Shown here: piece by piece, positions 1-10,372 of the stretch | Layout of the letters: each line of letters begins with the position of its first letter | How positions within the stretch are numbered: the first letter of the stretch is position 1 | Position numbers and translations under genes: made by a program | Source: Bhargavaea cecembensis | GTDB lineage: Bacteria > Bacillota > Bacilli > Bacillales_A > Planococcaceae | Assembly: GCF_001619585.1 (NCBI RefSeq) | Contig: NZ_LQNT01000009.1 | Span: forward strand, 248,001 to 312,000 | Length of the DNA: 64,000 nt | Direction: 5' to 3' | The notes under the pieces: generated by a model | Database searches by the model: none | Told to the model about the DNA's origin: nothing | What the model saw: only the letters and a program-made list of their open reading frames with translations

Positions 1-172
1 CCCGCTGGAATCTTTTCCTCAGCTCGTCTTCATCCGAGAAATCTTGTCTGAGGACCTTGATTGCGACCGGCCGGTCCAGAATGATGTCCTGTGCGAGGTA
101 GACGGTGGACATTCCGCCTCCGCCCAGCAGGCCCAGAATTTCATAGCGTCCGCTGATCCGTTGTCCGATCAT
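1..172 (-). CDS. prkC: Serine/threonine protein kinase PrkC, N-terminus only (cut by window edge)
   Basis: Only the first 57 codons lie in the window. They read MIGQRISGRYEILGLLGGGG and continue with the glycine-rich ATP loop (about residues 14-22) and the VAIKVL strand that carries the ATP-binding lysine. The family is a membrane eukaryotic-type kinase with extracellular PASTA domains that senses muropeptides; those domains fall outside the window. The start overlaps the prpC stop by 4 bases (ATGA), the usual coupling of the kinase with its phosphatase. Family is clear; the rest of the gene cannot be judged. Confidence 0.9.
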   Translation of the reverse strand, partial: MIGQRISGRYEILGLLGGGGMSTVYLAQDIILDRPVAIKVLRQDFSDEDELRKRFQR

Positions 173-930
173 TCGGCATCAGCCTCCCGGACACCGTTAT
201 CTATCAAAATGACGGAGATGTTGTCTTCGCCGCCCCGTTCGTTGGCCAGATCGACAAGGGCATCCGCACGCTCTGTTGCGGTACCTGCCCCGGCGACCGC
301 CTCTGCGATCTCATTTTCCCCAAGCTTGTTGCTCAGGCCGTCGGAACAGAGCAGGAGCGCGCTCCCTTCCGGCAGCCGGATAGGAATAATGTCGGGTTCC
401 ACCCTGTCATCCGTGCCCAGTGCCCTCATGATGAAGTTCCGTTTCGGGTGGATGCGGGCTTCCTCTTCGGTGATTTCTCCGGAATCGACAAGCAGGGTTA
501 CGAGGGAATGATCCTTCGTCACCTGCTCGAAGCCTTCAGGTCCCAGCCTGTACGTCCTGCTGTCCCCGATATGGCATAAGGTCGCTTCTTTCTCTGCAAT
601 CACTGCCGCTTCGAGCGTCGTGCCCATCCCCCGGCATTCTTCATTGGAACGCGCATGTTCGAAAAGGTCCCGGTTCAGCCTCTCTATTACTCCGGCAAGC
701 CATTCCGCCCGGCCATCATCCGAATTAAGAGAGGATATGTCGGCTTTGCCGAACTCTTCGCCGAAACCCTCGACGGCCATCCGGCTCGCCGTATCTCCGC
801 TTTTATGGCCGCCCATTCCGTCTGCGACCACAGCCAGCAGGAACCGGCCGCCTTCTCTTGTGAAGAGGCCGGTCCGGTCTTCATTGATGCGCCTTTTCAT
901 CCCGACATGTGTCCGGACTGCAACTTCCAC
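169..930 (-). CDS. prpC: PP2C-type protein phosphatase PrpC (Stp)
   Basis: A 253-residue metal-dependent Ser/Thr phosphatase of the PPM family, the cytoplasmic partner that reverses PrkC phosphorylation. Signature motifs are all present: NEDR near residue 17, VVADGMGGHKSGD, the CHIGDSRTY strand, LLCSDGLS, and GGEDNIS near the C-terminus, which supply the metal-binding aspartates. The frame stays open for about 60 codons further upstream, but that stretch overlaps rsmB and has no family similarity. I chose GTG at 930 because GGGGGAG lies 6 bases before it. It follows rsmB by 49 bases and overlaps prkC by 4. In B. subtilis rlmN lies between rsmB and prpC; here it is absent. Confidence 0.92.
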   Translation of the reverse strand: MEVAVRTHVGMKRRINEDRTGLFTREGGRFLLAVVADGMGGHKSGDTASRMAVEGFGEEFGKADISSLNSDDGRAEWLAGVIERLNRDLFEHARSNEECRGMGTTLEAAVIAEKEATLCHIGDSRTYRLGPEGFEQVTKDHSLVTLLVDSGEITEEEARIHPKRNFIMRALGTDDRVEPDIIPIRLPEGSALLLCSDGLSNKLGENEIAEAVAGAGTATERADALVDLANERGGEDNISVILIDNGVREADAE

Positions 931-979
931 TTTGACTCCCCCGTTTCCATTTGCGGACGGCGTGAAACCGTCCGCCGGC

Positions 980-2329
980 TTATTCCGGTTTCCTGAAGGC
1001 AGCGACAAAAAATCCGTCACCGCCGAAATCCTGCGGCAGAACCTGAAGCATGCCATCCTCGTAACGGAGATCTTTCGGCATGGAATCCCGGAGGTCCACA
1101 CGCTCAAGATCCGGATGGGCTTTCAGGAATGCCTCAGCCGTCGTGCGGTTTTCTTCTCTGTCGACCGTACACGTGCTATAGACAAGCAGGCCGCCGGGCT
1201 TCAGGAGATGATAGGCCTCTTCCAGCAGGCTTTTCTGGATGTCCGGCAATTTGCCGATCTCATCTTCCGACTTGGAATACTTGATGTCCGGCTTCCTGCG
1301 GATGACGCCGAGCCCGCTGCACGGTGCATCGACGAGGATCCGGTCGAAGGATGCCGGTTCCAGGCTTCCCGCAAGTTCACGGCTGTCCGCAGAACCTGTG
1401 CGTATATTTTCCAGTCCCAGACGTGACGCGTTCTCGTCAATGAGCTTCACTTTGTGCGGATGAAGGTCGAATGCCCGCACCTCGCCGGTGTTTTCCATCC
1501 GTTCTGCCATATGGGTCGTTTTGCCGCCGGGCGCTGCACACATGTCGAGTACCGACATGCCCGGTCCCGGATCCAGTGCCAAGACGGGAAGCATCGAGCT
1601 TTCATCCTGGATGGTGACAAAGCCTTCCCGGAAAGCACGGCTCCTTGCTGCATTGCCTCCGCGGATACGGACCGCATCCTGCACGACCGGACTCGGTTCG
1701 GCCATGAAGTTTTCTTCTTGAAGCATGTTCAGTACATCCTCACGAGTGGCCTTCGTCCTATTCACCCGCACTGTCTGGATAGGAGGTTCGTTGTTCGCAA
1801 GCGCCATATCGCGGGCCGTCTCTTTACCGTATTGCTCTGCCCAGCGGCGGATCATCCATTCGGGATGGCTCGTTTCGACTGCTGTCTTCTCTTCCCACGT
1901 CATGCCGCTCCCGATTTCCCTGGGTCCTTTCCTGAGGAAAGTGCGGAGAATGCCATTTACCAGCGAGGCAATTCCTTTGTGGCCCCTCCGCTTGGCAATC
2001 TCCACCGCTTCATTCACCGCAGCATGCGGCGGAATTTTCGTGAGATACACGATTTGGTAAACCGACAGCCTCAGCAGTTCCCTGACCCAGTCCTCCAGTT
2101 TCCCGCGGATCAGCGGCTCCAGATGGTAATCGAGCGTCATCCGGTGCTGCAGCGTGCCGTAGGTCAGTTCGGTAAGAAGTGACCGGTCCTTGTCATCGAG
2201 GCCATACGTTTCAATGGTGCGATTCAGCAGCAGATTGCTGTACGCCTGGTCACGTTCAACCGAAAGCAGGATGCTCAGTGCGGCATCCCTGACATTGCCG
2301 TCCCATCTCTTCAGTTGTTTGCGGCTCAT
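980..2329 (-). CDS. rsmB: 16S rRNA (cytosine-967-C5)-methyltransferase RsmB
   Basis: A 449-residue SAM-dependent RNA methyltransferase. The N-terminal about 140 residues form the NusB-like RNA-binding domain. The catalytic half carries the SAM-binding motif [17 protein letters not shown], the PCSG motif in [19 protein letters not shown], and [11 protein letters not shown] with the second conserved cysteine. It methylates C967 of 16S rRNA (E. coli numbering). The start overlaps the fmt stop by 4 bases, so the two are probably translationally coupled. Length is normal for the family. Confidence 0.95.
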   Translation of the reverse strand: MSRKQLKRWDGNVRDAALSILLSVERDQAYSNLLLNRTIETYGLDDKDRSLLTELTYGTLQHRMTLDYHLEPLIRGKLEDWVRELLRLSVYQIVYLTKIPPHAAVNEAVEIAKRRGHKGIASLVNGILRTFLRKGPREIGSGMTWEEKTAVETSHPEWMIRRWAEQYGKETARDMALANNEPPIQTVRVNRTKATREDVLNMLQEENFMAEPSPVVQDAVRIRGGNAARSRAFREGFVTIQDESSMLPVLALDPGPGMSVLDMCAAPGGKTTHMAERMENTGEVRAFDLHPHKVKLIDENASRLGLENIRTGSADSRELAGSLEPASFDRILVDAPCSGLGVIRRKPDIKYSKSEDEIGKLPDIQKSLLEEAYHLLKPGGLLVYSTCTVDREENRTTAEAFLKAHPDLERVDLRDSMPKDLRYEDGMLQVLPQDFGGDGFFVAAFRKPE

Positions 2330-3267
2330 TCGAAACGGTCTCCCGCCTTGATGTGTGATCCGGCCCCGTTCAGGTAGCCCTGGACCTCCATCCGTTTTTT
2401 GCCGGAAGGCTGGAGTTCGAGGATCCGGACGGCCGTTCCGTCACCGGCCTGCACGGTAATGGCACCATCATCCGTCGAAATGATTTCGCCGGGAGATGCA
2501 CCGGTTTTTCCCGGCGCCTTTTCTGAACGCCAGATTTTCACGGTCTTCCCGTCGAGTTCGGTGTAGGCGACCGGCCACGGACTGAGGCCGCGGATCTGGT
2601 TATGGACCCCACTGCCAGGCATTGTCCAGTCGATTCGCTCCTGCTCCCGTTTGATGTTTCCTGCAAACGTGGCTTTTTCATGGTCCTGCGGGGTGCGTTC
2701 ATTCGTTCCGCTGATGACGGAAGGCAGTGTTTCTTTCAGCAGATGCGTGCCTGCTTCCGAAAGACGGTCGAACAGCTCACCGGTATTGTCGTTTTCGCCA
2801 ATCGGCACACGCACCTGGGAGATGATGTCGCCCGCGTCCAGCTTTTCAGCCATGTACATGATGGTGACACCCGTCTCTTCCCTGCCATCGATCACCGCCT
2901 GGTGGATCGGTGCACCGCCCCTGTACTCGGGCAGAAGGGAGGCATGGACATTCAGGCAGCCCAGCGGAGGCGCATCAAGGAGTTCCTTCGGCAGAATCTG
3001 GCCAAAAGCGGCCGTAATGATGAGGTCCGGCTCCAACGAAAGGATCTCATCCAGTTCTGCCGACCCTTTCAGTTTGCCCGGCTGGATGACCGGAAGCCCC
3101 AGGCGGAGCGCTTCCTCCTTGACCGGAGGCGGCGTAAGGACGCGCTTGCGTCCGACCGGACGGTCCGGCTGGGTAACGGCAGCCAGGAGATCGTAGCCCT
3201 CCTCATGAAGCATGCGGAGGACCGGCACTGAAAAGTCAGGAGTCCCCATGAACACGATTCGCGTCAT
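2326..3267 (-). CDS. fmt: Methionyl-tRNA formyltransferase
   Basis: A 313-residue enzyme that formylates the methionine on initiator tRNA using 10-formyltetrahydrofolate. It has the N-terminal formyltransferase fold starting [16 protein letters not shown], and the active-site region [19 protein letters not shown] with the catalytic Asn and His. The C-terminal oligonucleotide-binding domain begins near residue 205. It overlaps def by 4 bases upstream and rsmB by 4 downstream; def and fmt act at opposite ends of the same N-formyl cycle. Confidence 0.96.
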   Translation of the reverse strand: MTRIVFMGTPDFSVPVLRMLHEEGYDLLAAVTQPDRPVGRKRVLTPPPVKEEALRLGLPVIQPGKLKGSAELDEILSLEPDLIITAAFGQILPKELLDAPPLGCLNVHASLLPEYRGGAPIHQAVIDGREETGVTIMYMAEKLDAGDIISQVRVPIGENDNTGELFDRLSEAGTHLLKETLPSVISGTNERTPQDHEKATFAGNIKREQERIDWTMPGSGVHNQIRGLSPWPVAYTELDGKTVKIWRSEKAPGKTGASPGEIISTDDGAITVQAGDGTAVRILELQPSGKKRMEVQGYLNGAGSHIKAGDRFE

Positions 3268-3758
3268 TCCTCTTCCTCCTCTGCCGTTGCTTCCAGTTCT
3301 TCCTCCGGAACGACCCGGATGATTTTCGAGTCGAACAGGATTCCATCCAGATGGTCGATCTCATGGAGAATCGCCCTCGCCTCGTAATCTTCCGCCTCCA
3401 GCTCATACCATGAGCCGTCGCGGTCCTGGGCATGCACCTTTACATGATAGGGCCGCTCCACTTCGCCGTAGAGGCCCGGAAAGCTCAGGCAGCCTTCCAC
3501 TTCGGTTTCTTTTCCGCCGGTTGCCACCACTTCCGGATTAATAAGCCAGATCGGATCCTGGCCCTCGCCTAGATCAACGATGGCCGCGCGGATGGATTCT
3601 CCGACCTGCGGTGCAGCAATTCCGATGCCGTCCGCATCGATCATCGTCTCGTACATATCGTCCAAAAGTGCCTGCAGCCCGTCACCGAAATCGGTGACCG
3701 GCTTGCAGGATTCCGTCAGTATCGGGGACGGATGTTGCACAATTTCAAGGATTGCCAT
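3264..3758 (-). CDS. def: Peptide deformylase
   Basis: A 164-residue iron- or zinc-dependent hydrolase that removes the N-formyl group from nascent proteins. All three family motifs are visible: [15 protein letters not shown] (metal Cys) and HEIDH (metal His residues and catalytic Glu). The C-terminus is a strongly acidic tail ending in five glutamates, beyond the minimal catalytic domain. It follows priA by 28 bases and overlaps fmt by 4. Confidence 0.95.
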   Translation of the reverse strand: MAILEIVQHPSPILTESCKPVTDFGDGLQALLDDMYETMIDADGIGIAAPQVGESIRAAIVDLGEGQDPIWLINPEVVATGGKETEVEGCLSFPGLYGEVERPYHVKVHAQDRDGSWYELEAEDYEARAILHEIDHLDGILFDSKIIRVVPEEELEATAEEEEE

Positions 3759-3786
3759 TGATGATTCCCCATTTCCGTTGCCGCGG

Positions 3787-6195
3787 TCAGCTGATGGTGG
3801 AAGGGTTCATATCGATCGACATGAGGGTGCCTTCCTTCATCCAACTGCTTCTGTAGATCTTCACGAGATCCGTCAAAACCGCGGCCAGTTTCGGTTCTTT
3901 TTTGTATTTTATCAGACATTGATAGCGATATCTATTGTTCACACGGGCCACCTCAGCGGCAGTCGGGCCGATAATGACGGTGTCCGGTCCAAGCTTGCCG
4001 GACAGGTAGCGCACCGCCTTGCCGGAGGTTTCCGACACCTTCATCAGGTCCTCGTGGGAAAACTGGATCAGTGTAACAAAGTAGAAGGGCGGGTAGGAAT
4101 ACCGCTTGCGGTTGCCCATTTCGATCGCATAGAACGGCTCGTATGCCTGGTCCTTTGCAAGCTCGACTGCATAATGTTCCGGAGCGTATGTCTGGACGAT
4201 GACCTCCCCTTCCTTCTCATGGCGACCAGCGCGGCCGCTTACCTGGGTAAGGAGCTGGAACGTCTTCTCGGCCGCCCTGAAGTCGGACAGGCGAAGCGTC
4301 GTGTCTGCAGACAGTACACCGACAAGCGTGATGTTCGGAAAGTCTAGGCCTTTCGCAATCATCTGGGTTCCGAGAAGGATATCCGCTCCGCCGTCGCCAA
4401 ATTGCCGGAGAAGCCGCTCGTGGGCACCTTTCTGGCGCGTCGTGTCCACATCCATCCGCAGCACGCGCGCTTCCGGAAACAGCCGGTGGAGTTCCTCCTG
4501 CACTTTCTGTGTGCCTGTCCCAAAAAAACGGATATGTTCACTTCCGCATTCGGGACAGGTAAGCGGAACCGGTTCCTCATGCCCGCAATAATGACATTGC
4601 AGCCGCTCGGTGGCTCTATGGTAGGTCAGCGAAATATCGCAGTTCGGACACTGGACGGACGTTCCGCAGTCGCGGCAAAGCACAAATGAGGAATAGCCCC
4701 TACGGTTCAGGAACAGCACAATCTGCTCGCCCTTTTCAAGCCTGTCCCGGATCGCTTCCGCCAGTGCGACCGAGAACATCGAGCGGTTTCCGTTTTTCAG
4801 TTCCTCGCGCATGTCGACGACATGAACTTCCGGAAGCGGCTGTTTTTTCGCCCTCTCGGCAAGGGTCAAAAGCGTGTAGACGCCTTTGTGTGCCCGTGCA
4901 TAGGATTCGAGGGATGGTGTTGCGCTGCCCAGGATGACCGGGCATCCATGCTCCAGAGAGCGCCGGATCGCCACATCCCTTGCATGGTAGCGGGGACTGT
5001 CTTCCTGTTTGTAACTGGATTCATGCTCCTCGTCCAGGATGATGACACCCAGATTCCTGAACGGCGCGAAAACGGCGGAACGCGCACCGACGACGACCTT
5101 CACTTCACCGCGCTGCACCTTCCGCCATTCATCATATTTTTCACCTGCAGAAAGCCCGCTGTGCATGACGGCGACCAGCGGGCCGAAGCGCCTTTTGAAA
5201 CGGGAAGTAATCTGCGGTGTGAGCGAAATCTCCGGTACAAGGACGATTGCTTCTTTGCCGAGATCGAGTACATGACGGATGACCTGCATATACACTTCTG
5301 TTTTTCCGCTTCCCGTCACACCGTGCAGAAGAAACGTTTCGTCGCGCCCTGCATCGACCGCCTCGCCGATTTTCCCGACGGCTTCTGCCTGCTCTTCCGT
5401 AAGCGGTCCTGGCGGCCCTCCGCTTTCCGGCATCAGTCCGGACTCCGGCTTCCGGTATACTTCTTCCTCCGTTTCGCGGGCAGCCCCCTTTTCTACAAGT
5501 GCCTTGACAGTCGCCCGTGTCGTGCCGGCGGCCTCCATCACATCTCTTGTGGGTACGGACATGCCAATATGTGTTTCCATCCATTCAATCAGTTCTGCTT
5601 GCCGGCTCGCCGACTTCGGAAGCGATTCCCTGATTTCCTTCAGCCGGTCTGCTTCCCCGATATGAAGGACCTTCTCTTTTTTGATGTTCGTGCGTTGCCT
5701 GACTTCAGTTTCAATCGATATCGCCCCGTCCGCAGCAAGACGCTTAAGCACGGGCAGAAGCCGTTCGCCGAATTCCTTGACTGCCACGACCCGGCGGTTC
5801 CGTGCAATTTCAGCCACTTGTCCGTCCAGCTTTTCCGGCTCCAGGACATGGACGATTTTTTCGTACTTAGCCCGGAGCGCGGATGGGAGCATCGCCTGAA
5901 GTGCATCTATTTCAAAGCAGAGTGTAGTCTGCTTCATCCAGTCCGCAAGTTCAAGCATCTCCGCGGCAAGTACCGGCTCGGGATCCAGCAGCTCGTCGAC
6001 CGGCTTCAGCCGGGAATCCGGCACATCACTTTCTTCTTTCAGCCCGATGACGAAGCCAAGCACTTTGCGGTTGCCGAACGGGACTCTCACACGCGCGCCG
6101 GGTTCGATGACTGTTGCCATCCCTTTCGGTACGGCGTAGTCGAATGGCCGGTCAACGGGATGCGCCGAGACATCCGTGATGACTTCAGCGATCAT
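3787..6195 (-). CDS. priA: Primosomal replication restart helicase PriA
   Basis: An 802-residue 3'-to-5' DExH helicase that reloads the replisome at stalled forks. The N-terminal about 200 residues are the DNA-binding domain. Then come Walker A GVTGSGKTEVY, the DEEH box, and a cluster of eight cysteines (CRDC, CPNC, CHYC, CPEC) that binds two zinc ions, followed by the second helicase lobe. A GTG at 6204 is an alternative start; ATG at 6195 fits the family N-terminus (MIAEVITDV). Its start lies inside the end of coaBC. Length is typical. Confidence 0.95.
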   Translation of the reverse strand: MIAEVITDVSAHPVDRPFDYAVPKGMATVIEPGARVRVPFGNRKVLGFVIGLKEESDVPDSRLKPVDELLDPEPVLAAEMLELADWMKQTTLCFEIDALQAMLPSALRAKYEKIVHVLEPEKLDGQVAEIARNRRVVAVKEFGERLLPVLKRLAADGAISIETEVRQRTNIKKEKVLHIGEADRLKEIRESLPKSASRQAELIEWMETHIGMSVPTRDVMEAAGTTRATVKALVEKGAARETEEEVYRKPESGLMPESGGPPGPLTEEQAEAVGKIGEAVDAGRDETFLLHGVTGSGKTEVYMQVIRHVLDLGKEAIVLVPEISLTPQITSRFKRRFGPLVAVMHSGLSAGEKYDEWRKVQRGEVKVVVGARSAVFAPFRNLGVIILDEEHESSYKQEDSPRYHARDVAIRRSLEHGCPVILGSATPSLESYARAHKGVYTLLTLAERAKKQPLPEVHVVDMREELKNGNRSMFSVALAEAIRDRLEKGEQIVLFLNRRGYSSFVLCRDCGTSVQCPNCDISLTYHRATERLQCHYCGHEEPVPLTCPECGSEHIRFFGTGTQKVQEELHRLFPEARVLRMDVDTTRQKGAHERLLRQFGDGGADILLGTQMIAKGLDFPNITLVGVLSADTTLRLSDFRAAEKTFQLLTQVSGRAGRHEKEGEVIVQTYAPEHYAVELAKDQAYEPFYAIEMGNRKRYSYPPFYFVTLIQFSHEDLMKVSETSGKAVRYLSGKLGPDTVIIGPTAAEVARVNNRYRYQCLIKYKKEPKLAAVLTDLVKIYRSSWMKEGTLMSIDMNPSTIS

Positions 6196-7402
6196 CCCGC
6201 TCACCCCCGAAGATCCGGAGAAGGAGCTTCAGCGCGAGTGCCTTTTTCTCCGTAGCGGGGAACGAGACTTCCGAGCCGTCCCGGCCGAACAGCGTGACGA
6301 CATTCGTGTCGCTTCCGAACACTCCCGTCGGGGCGGTCACATCGTTTGCGATGATGTAATCGAGGTTTTTGCGCTCGAGCTTGCCCCGTGCATACTCCGC
6401 AACACGGTCCGTCTCGGCCGCAAAGCCGATCAGGCACTGGCCGTCTTTTCGTTCGCCGAGTGTTTTCAGAATGTCCGTTGTCCTCTCGAGTTCGATGGCG
6501 GAGTCACCCTCCTGCTTTTTCATTTTTCCGCTATGGACAGATTTCGGACGGTAATCAGCAACGGCTGCCGCCTTGATGACGACATCGGCCGTCGCATACT
6601 CCGCAAGAACCGCTTCAAGCATATCTGCAGCACTTTCCACCCGGACTGCCCGGACGCCATCCGGAACCTTCAGCTCTACCGGGCCCGAGACGAGCACCGT
6701 CTCCGCCCCTAACCTGGAAGCGGCTTCGGCCATCGCATATCCCATCTTTCCGCTTGAGAAATTCGACAGATATCGGACAGGGTCGATCCGTTCTCTTGTC
6801 GGACCGGCGGTGACCACCACTTTCTTGCCCGCCAGGAGCCCTTGTCCGGAATCACTCTCTTTCGCGAAATGCTGTTCCACCAGCTCAGTGATCCGCTCCG
6901 GCTCCTCCAGTCTTCCTTTCCCGACATATCCGCAGGCGAGGAATCCTTCCGACGGTTCGATAAACCGGTAACCGTCCGAATGGAGGCGTTCGATGTTCCG
7001 CATGACCGCGGGATGGGCGTACATATGAACATTCATCGCGGGTGCGATCCACACATCGGCTGTTGCCGCAAGCAGTGTCGTCGTCACCATGTCATCCGAA
7101 ATGCCGTTTGCAAGCTTGCCGATCACGTTTGCAGTTGCCGGGGCGACGATGATGAGATCTGCCCAGTCAGCAAGATCGATATGGGCGATCCCCGAGGAAT
7201 CCTTCTCGTCGAATGTATCGGTGTACACATCATTGCGGGACATGACCTGGAAGGTGAGCGGCGAAACGAATTCCGTGGCGGATTCCGTCATGATCACTTT
7301 GACCTCGGCCCCTGCCTGTGACAGTTTGCTGACAAGTGCCACGGCTTTGTATACAGCGATTCCCCCTGTGACACAGAGAAGGATATGTTTGTTTTTCAGC
7401 AT
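6185..7402 (-). CDS. coaBC: Bifunctional phosphopantothenoylcysteine decarboxylase / phosphopantothenate-cysteine ligase
   Basis: A 405-residue fusion enzyme for two successive coenzyme A steps. The N-terminal CoaC half is a flavoprotein with PATANVIGKLANG, APAMNVHMY (substrate Asn) and the flexible-loop cysteine in EGFLACGYVGKGRL. The CoaB half starts near residue 190 with VVTAGPTRERIDPVRYLSN. The frame is open further upstream over rpoZ, but the family start is ATG at 7402 (MLKNKHILLCVTGG), preceded by AAGGGAG. It overlaps priA by about 11 bases. A perfect hairpin separates it from rpoZ. Confidence 0.95.
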   Translation of the reverse strand: MLKNKHILLCVTGGIAVYKAVALVSKLSQAGAEVKVIMTESATEFVSPLTFQVMSRNDVYTDTFDEKDSSGIAHIDLADWADLIIVAPATANVIGKLANGISDDMVTTTLLAATADVWIAPAMNVHMYAHPAVMRNIERLHSDGYRFIEPSEGFLACGYVGKGRLEEPERITELVEQHFAKESDSGQGLLAGKKVVVTAGPTRERIDPVRYLSNFSSGKMGYAMAEAASRLGAETVLVSGPVELKVPDGVRAVRVESAADMLEAVLAEYATADVVIKAAAVADYRPKSVHSGKMKKQEGDSAIELERTTDILKTLGERKDGQCLIGFAAETDRVAEYARGKLERKNLDYIIANDVTAPTGVFGSDTNVVTLFGRDGSEVSFPATEKKALALKLLLRIFGGERDDR

Positions 7403-7420
7403 CCTTTTTTCTCCCTTTCG

Positions 7421-7463
7421 AATGAAAACTCCCAGGGAAAAAGATTCTCCGGGAGTTTTCATT
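7421..7463 (-). terminator. Hairpin between rpoZ and coaBC (possible attenuating terminator)
   Basis: A perfect 13-bp inverted repeat, AATGAAAACTCCC against GGGAGTTTTCATT, with a 17-base loop lies between the rpoZ stop and the coaBC start. The run of T is inside the stem rather than after it, so termination is probably partial in either direction. It could set the ratio of gmk-rpoZ to coaBC-priA transcripts; that role is inference. Confidence 0.55.
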
Positions 7464-7472
7464 GTGCATATC

Positions 7473-8356
<884 letters not shown>

Positions 8357-8404
8357 CTACCGGCTTACCCGTAAAGGACGGAACCGTTTTTGGATGATGA
8401 CGCA

Positions 8405-8410
8405 ATTATA
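8405..8410 (-). promoter_or_regulatory. Extended -10 promoter element for the gmk operon
   Basis: On the minus strand the sequence TGG-TATAAT forms an extended -10 element about 80 bases upstream of gmk. No good -35 hexamer is seen 17 bases upstream (AGCATT), which the TGn extension may offset. It is the only candidate in the 145-base divergent gap to rqcH. Confidence 0.5.
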
Positions 8411-8468
8411 CCATATCACTCCGCATGAATGCTAAAATGGAAACAAACGCAATGAAAGAGGCATTCAA

Positions 8469-10163
8469 ATGGCTTTTGACGGATTATTCATGATGGCAAT
8501 GACACAGGAACTCCGGCAGCTCACCGGCGGAAGGATCTCCAAGATCCAGCAGCCGAACGCACAGGAGCTGCTTTTTACGATACGTGCCGGCAGAACCAAC
8601 CACCGGCTTCTCATTTCAATCCACCCGTCCTACTCGCGCATCCAACTCACTGATGAGCCGGTGGACACACCGGCACAGCCGCCGACGTTCTGCATGTTTC
8701 TCCGCAAGCATCTGGAGGGCGGCATCGTCACCGGCATCCGCCAGGCGGGTGCCGACCGGATTATCACACTGACCGTCAGGGGCAGGGACGAGATTGGTGA
8801 TGACACCGTGAGGGAACTCCATGTTGAAGTGATGGGCAGGCACTCCAACCTGATCCTGACCGATCCGGAACGGAATCTCATCCTCGACAGCCTGAAGCAC
8901 CTGCCGCCTTCGGTGAACAGCTACCGGACAGTCCTCCCGGGACAGCCCTACATTCCCGCTCCGCCCCAAGACAAACTTAATCCGGTTGAAGCAATTGAAA
9001 GTGAGGTCTTGGAAATTCTTCGTGAGGCGGACACTGCGGGAGCGATTTTCCGGCGGATTGGCGGATTCTCTCCGCTTCATGCCGAAGAGCTGCTGTTCCG
9101 GATCAACGGAATGGAACCTGAAGACATGCTCGCTGCCTACCGCTCTTATATAGAAGATTTCAGGTCAGGAGGCGCGCAGCCGACACTGTGCGAGGCGGGC
9201 GGCAAGGTCTACTTCTCCGCCAACCCCCTCCTCCATCTCGGCGGTGAAACCAGGGATTTCCCTTCCCTCTCCGCACTGCTCGACAAAGTGTTCCATACAA
9301 AAGCGGAGCGGGACCGGGTCAAGCAGCAGGCCGGGGACCTTGAGCGCTGGCTGACGAACGAGGTCCAGAAGCTGAAAAATAAGATGATAAAGCTCCGTGA
9401 TGAACAGGAACAGGCAGGCAAGCTCGACCGCCACCAGCTGTTCGGGGAACTGGTCACCGCCAACCTGTATCAGATCAAAAAAGGCGACAGCTCCCTTGAA
9501 GCAATCAACTACTATGACGAAGACGGCGGGACTGTCACCATTCCGCTTGATCCTAGACTGACGCCGTCAGAAAACGCGCAGCGGTATTACTCCAAGTACA
9601 ACAAGGCGAAGCACGCGCTCGTAAAAACCGCCGAACAGTTGGATAAGGCCGAAGAAGATATCGGGTACTTTGAATCCCTGCTCCAGCAGGTGACCCAGGG
9701 CTCCGCTGCGGACATCGAGGAAATCCGGGATGAGCTTGCCGAACAGGGATTCATGAAGGCACGGCGCCTCAAGAAAAAGAAAAAGGACACCCGTCCCGCC
9801 CCCGATGCATTCGTTTCGAGTGCCGGCGTGCCGATTTCGGTCGGCAAGAATAACAAGCAGAACGACTACCTCACCTTCAAGCTTGCCAAGCGCAGCGAGG
9901 TCTGGCTCCACACCAAGGATATCCCGGGTTCCCATGTAGTCATTCATTCAGATTCGCCGGATGACGAAACAATCAGGGAGGCGGCCTCCCTTGCAGCCTA
10001 TTTCAGCAAGGCCCGTGAGTCGGCATCTGTTCCGGTCGACTATACGGAAGTGCGCCATGTAAAGAAGCCGAACGGCTCCAAACCCGGATTTGTCATTTAC
10101 TTCGAACAGAAGACCATCTTCGCCGATCCGGACGAAGATTTGGTCAAGAAGCTCCGGAAATGA
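8469..10163 (+). CDS. rqcH: Ribosome quality control protein RqcH (NFACT family; older name FbpA)
   Basis: A 564-residue NFACT protein, the bacterial Rqc2/NEMF homologue. It binds 50S subunits blocked with peptidyl-tRNA and recruits tRNA-Ala to add alanine tails that mark the nascent chain for degradation. The NFACT-N domain starts MAFDGLFMMAMTQELRQL; the Asp-Arg pair required for tRNA recruitment is present in AGADRIITL near residue 98. A coiled coil spans roughly residues 270-440. The NFACT-R domain near the C-terminus has WLHTKDIPGSHVVI. The gene stands alone with its own terminator. YlmH at 29.5 kb is reported to act in the same process. Confidence 0.93.
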   Translation: MAFDGLFMMAMTQELRQLTGGRISKIQQPNAQELLFTIRAGRTNHRLLISIHPSYSRIQLTDEPVDTPAQPPTFCMFLRKHLEGGIVTGIRQAGADRIITLTVRGRDEIGDDTVRELHVEVMGRHSNLILTDPERNLILDSLKHLPPSVNSYRTVLPGQPYIPAPPQDKLNPVEAIESEVLEILREADTAGAIFRRIGGFSPLHAEELLFRINGMEPEDMLAAYRSYIEDFRSGGAQPTLCEAGGKVYFSANPLLHLGGETRDFPSLSALLDKVFHTKAERDRVKQQAGDLERWLTNEVQKLKNKMIKLRDEQEQAGKLDRHQLFGELVTANLYQIKKGDSSLEAINYYDEDGGTVTIPLDPRLTPSENAQRYYSKYNKAKHALVKTAEQLDKAEEDIGYFESLLQQVTQGSAADIEEIRDELAEQGFMKARRLKKKKKDTRPAPDAFVSSAGVPISVGKNNKQNDYLTFKLAKRSEVWLHTKDIPGSHVVIHSDSPDDETIREAASLAAYFSKARESASVPVDYTEVRHVKKPNGSKPGFVIYFEQKTIFADPDEDLVKKLRK

Positions 10164-10209
10164 TCTGACCCGGCCTCAAGATCACCCACAAAATTACAAC
10201 CGATATAGG

Positions 10210-10250
10210 ACAAGGGCTCTGCCGCCGGATGCGGGAGCCCTTGTTTTTAT
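10210..10250 (+). terminator. Rho-independent terminator of rqcH
   Basis: A 10-bp stem ACAAGGGCTC / GAGCCCTTGT with a 15-base loop, followed by TTTTATTATT, 46 bases after the rqcH stop. Confidence 0.9.
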
Positions 10251-10372
10251 TATTCTCCCTTCCCCGGATGATTGTCCATGATTGGGACTTTCTGCATACA
10301 TACGATGAGATAGCATGCCGGATTCTGCCGGTCCATGCAAATAATAAAAGCAGAAAGGAAGTTCACAATACG

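Noticed and set aside
4822-6255. 477-codon plus-strand open frame opposite priA
   Set aside because: It is fully antisense to a well-conserved gene, shows no family motif, and long antisense frames are expected in GC-rich coding DNA.
10251-10372. Sigma-E or sigma-K promoter for the laccase gene
   Set aside because: CATACATAC near 10295 resembles a -10 box, but no matching -35 element lies at the right spacing.
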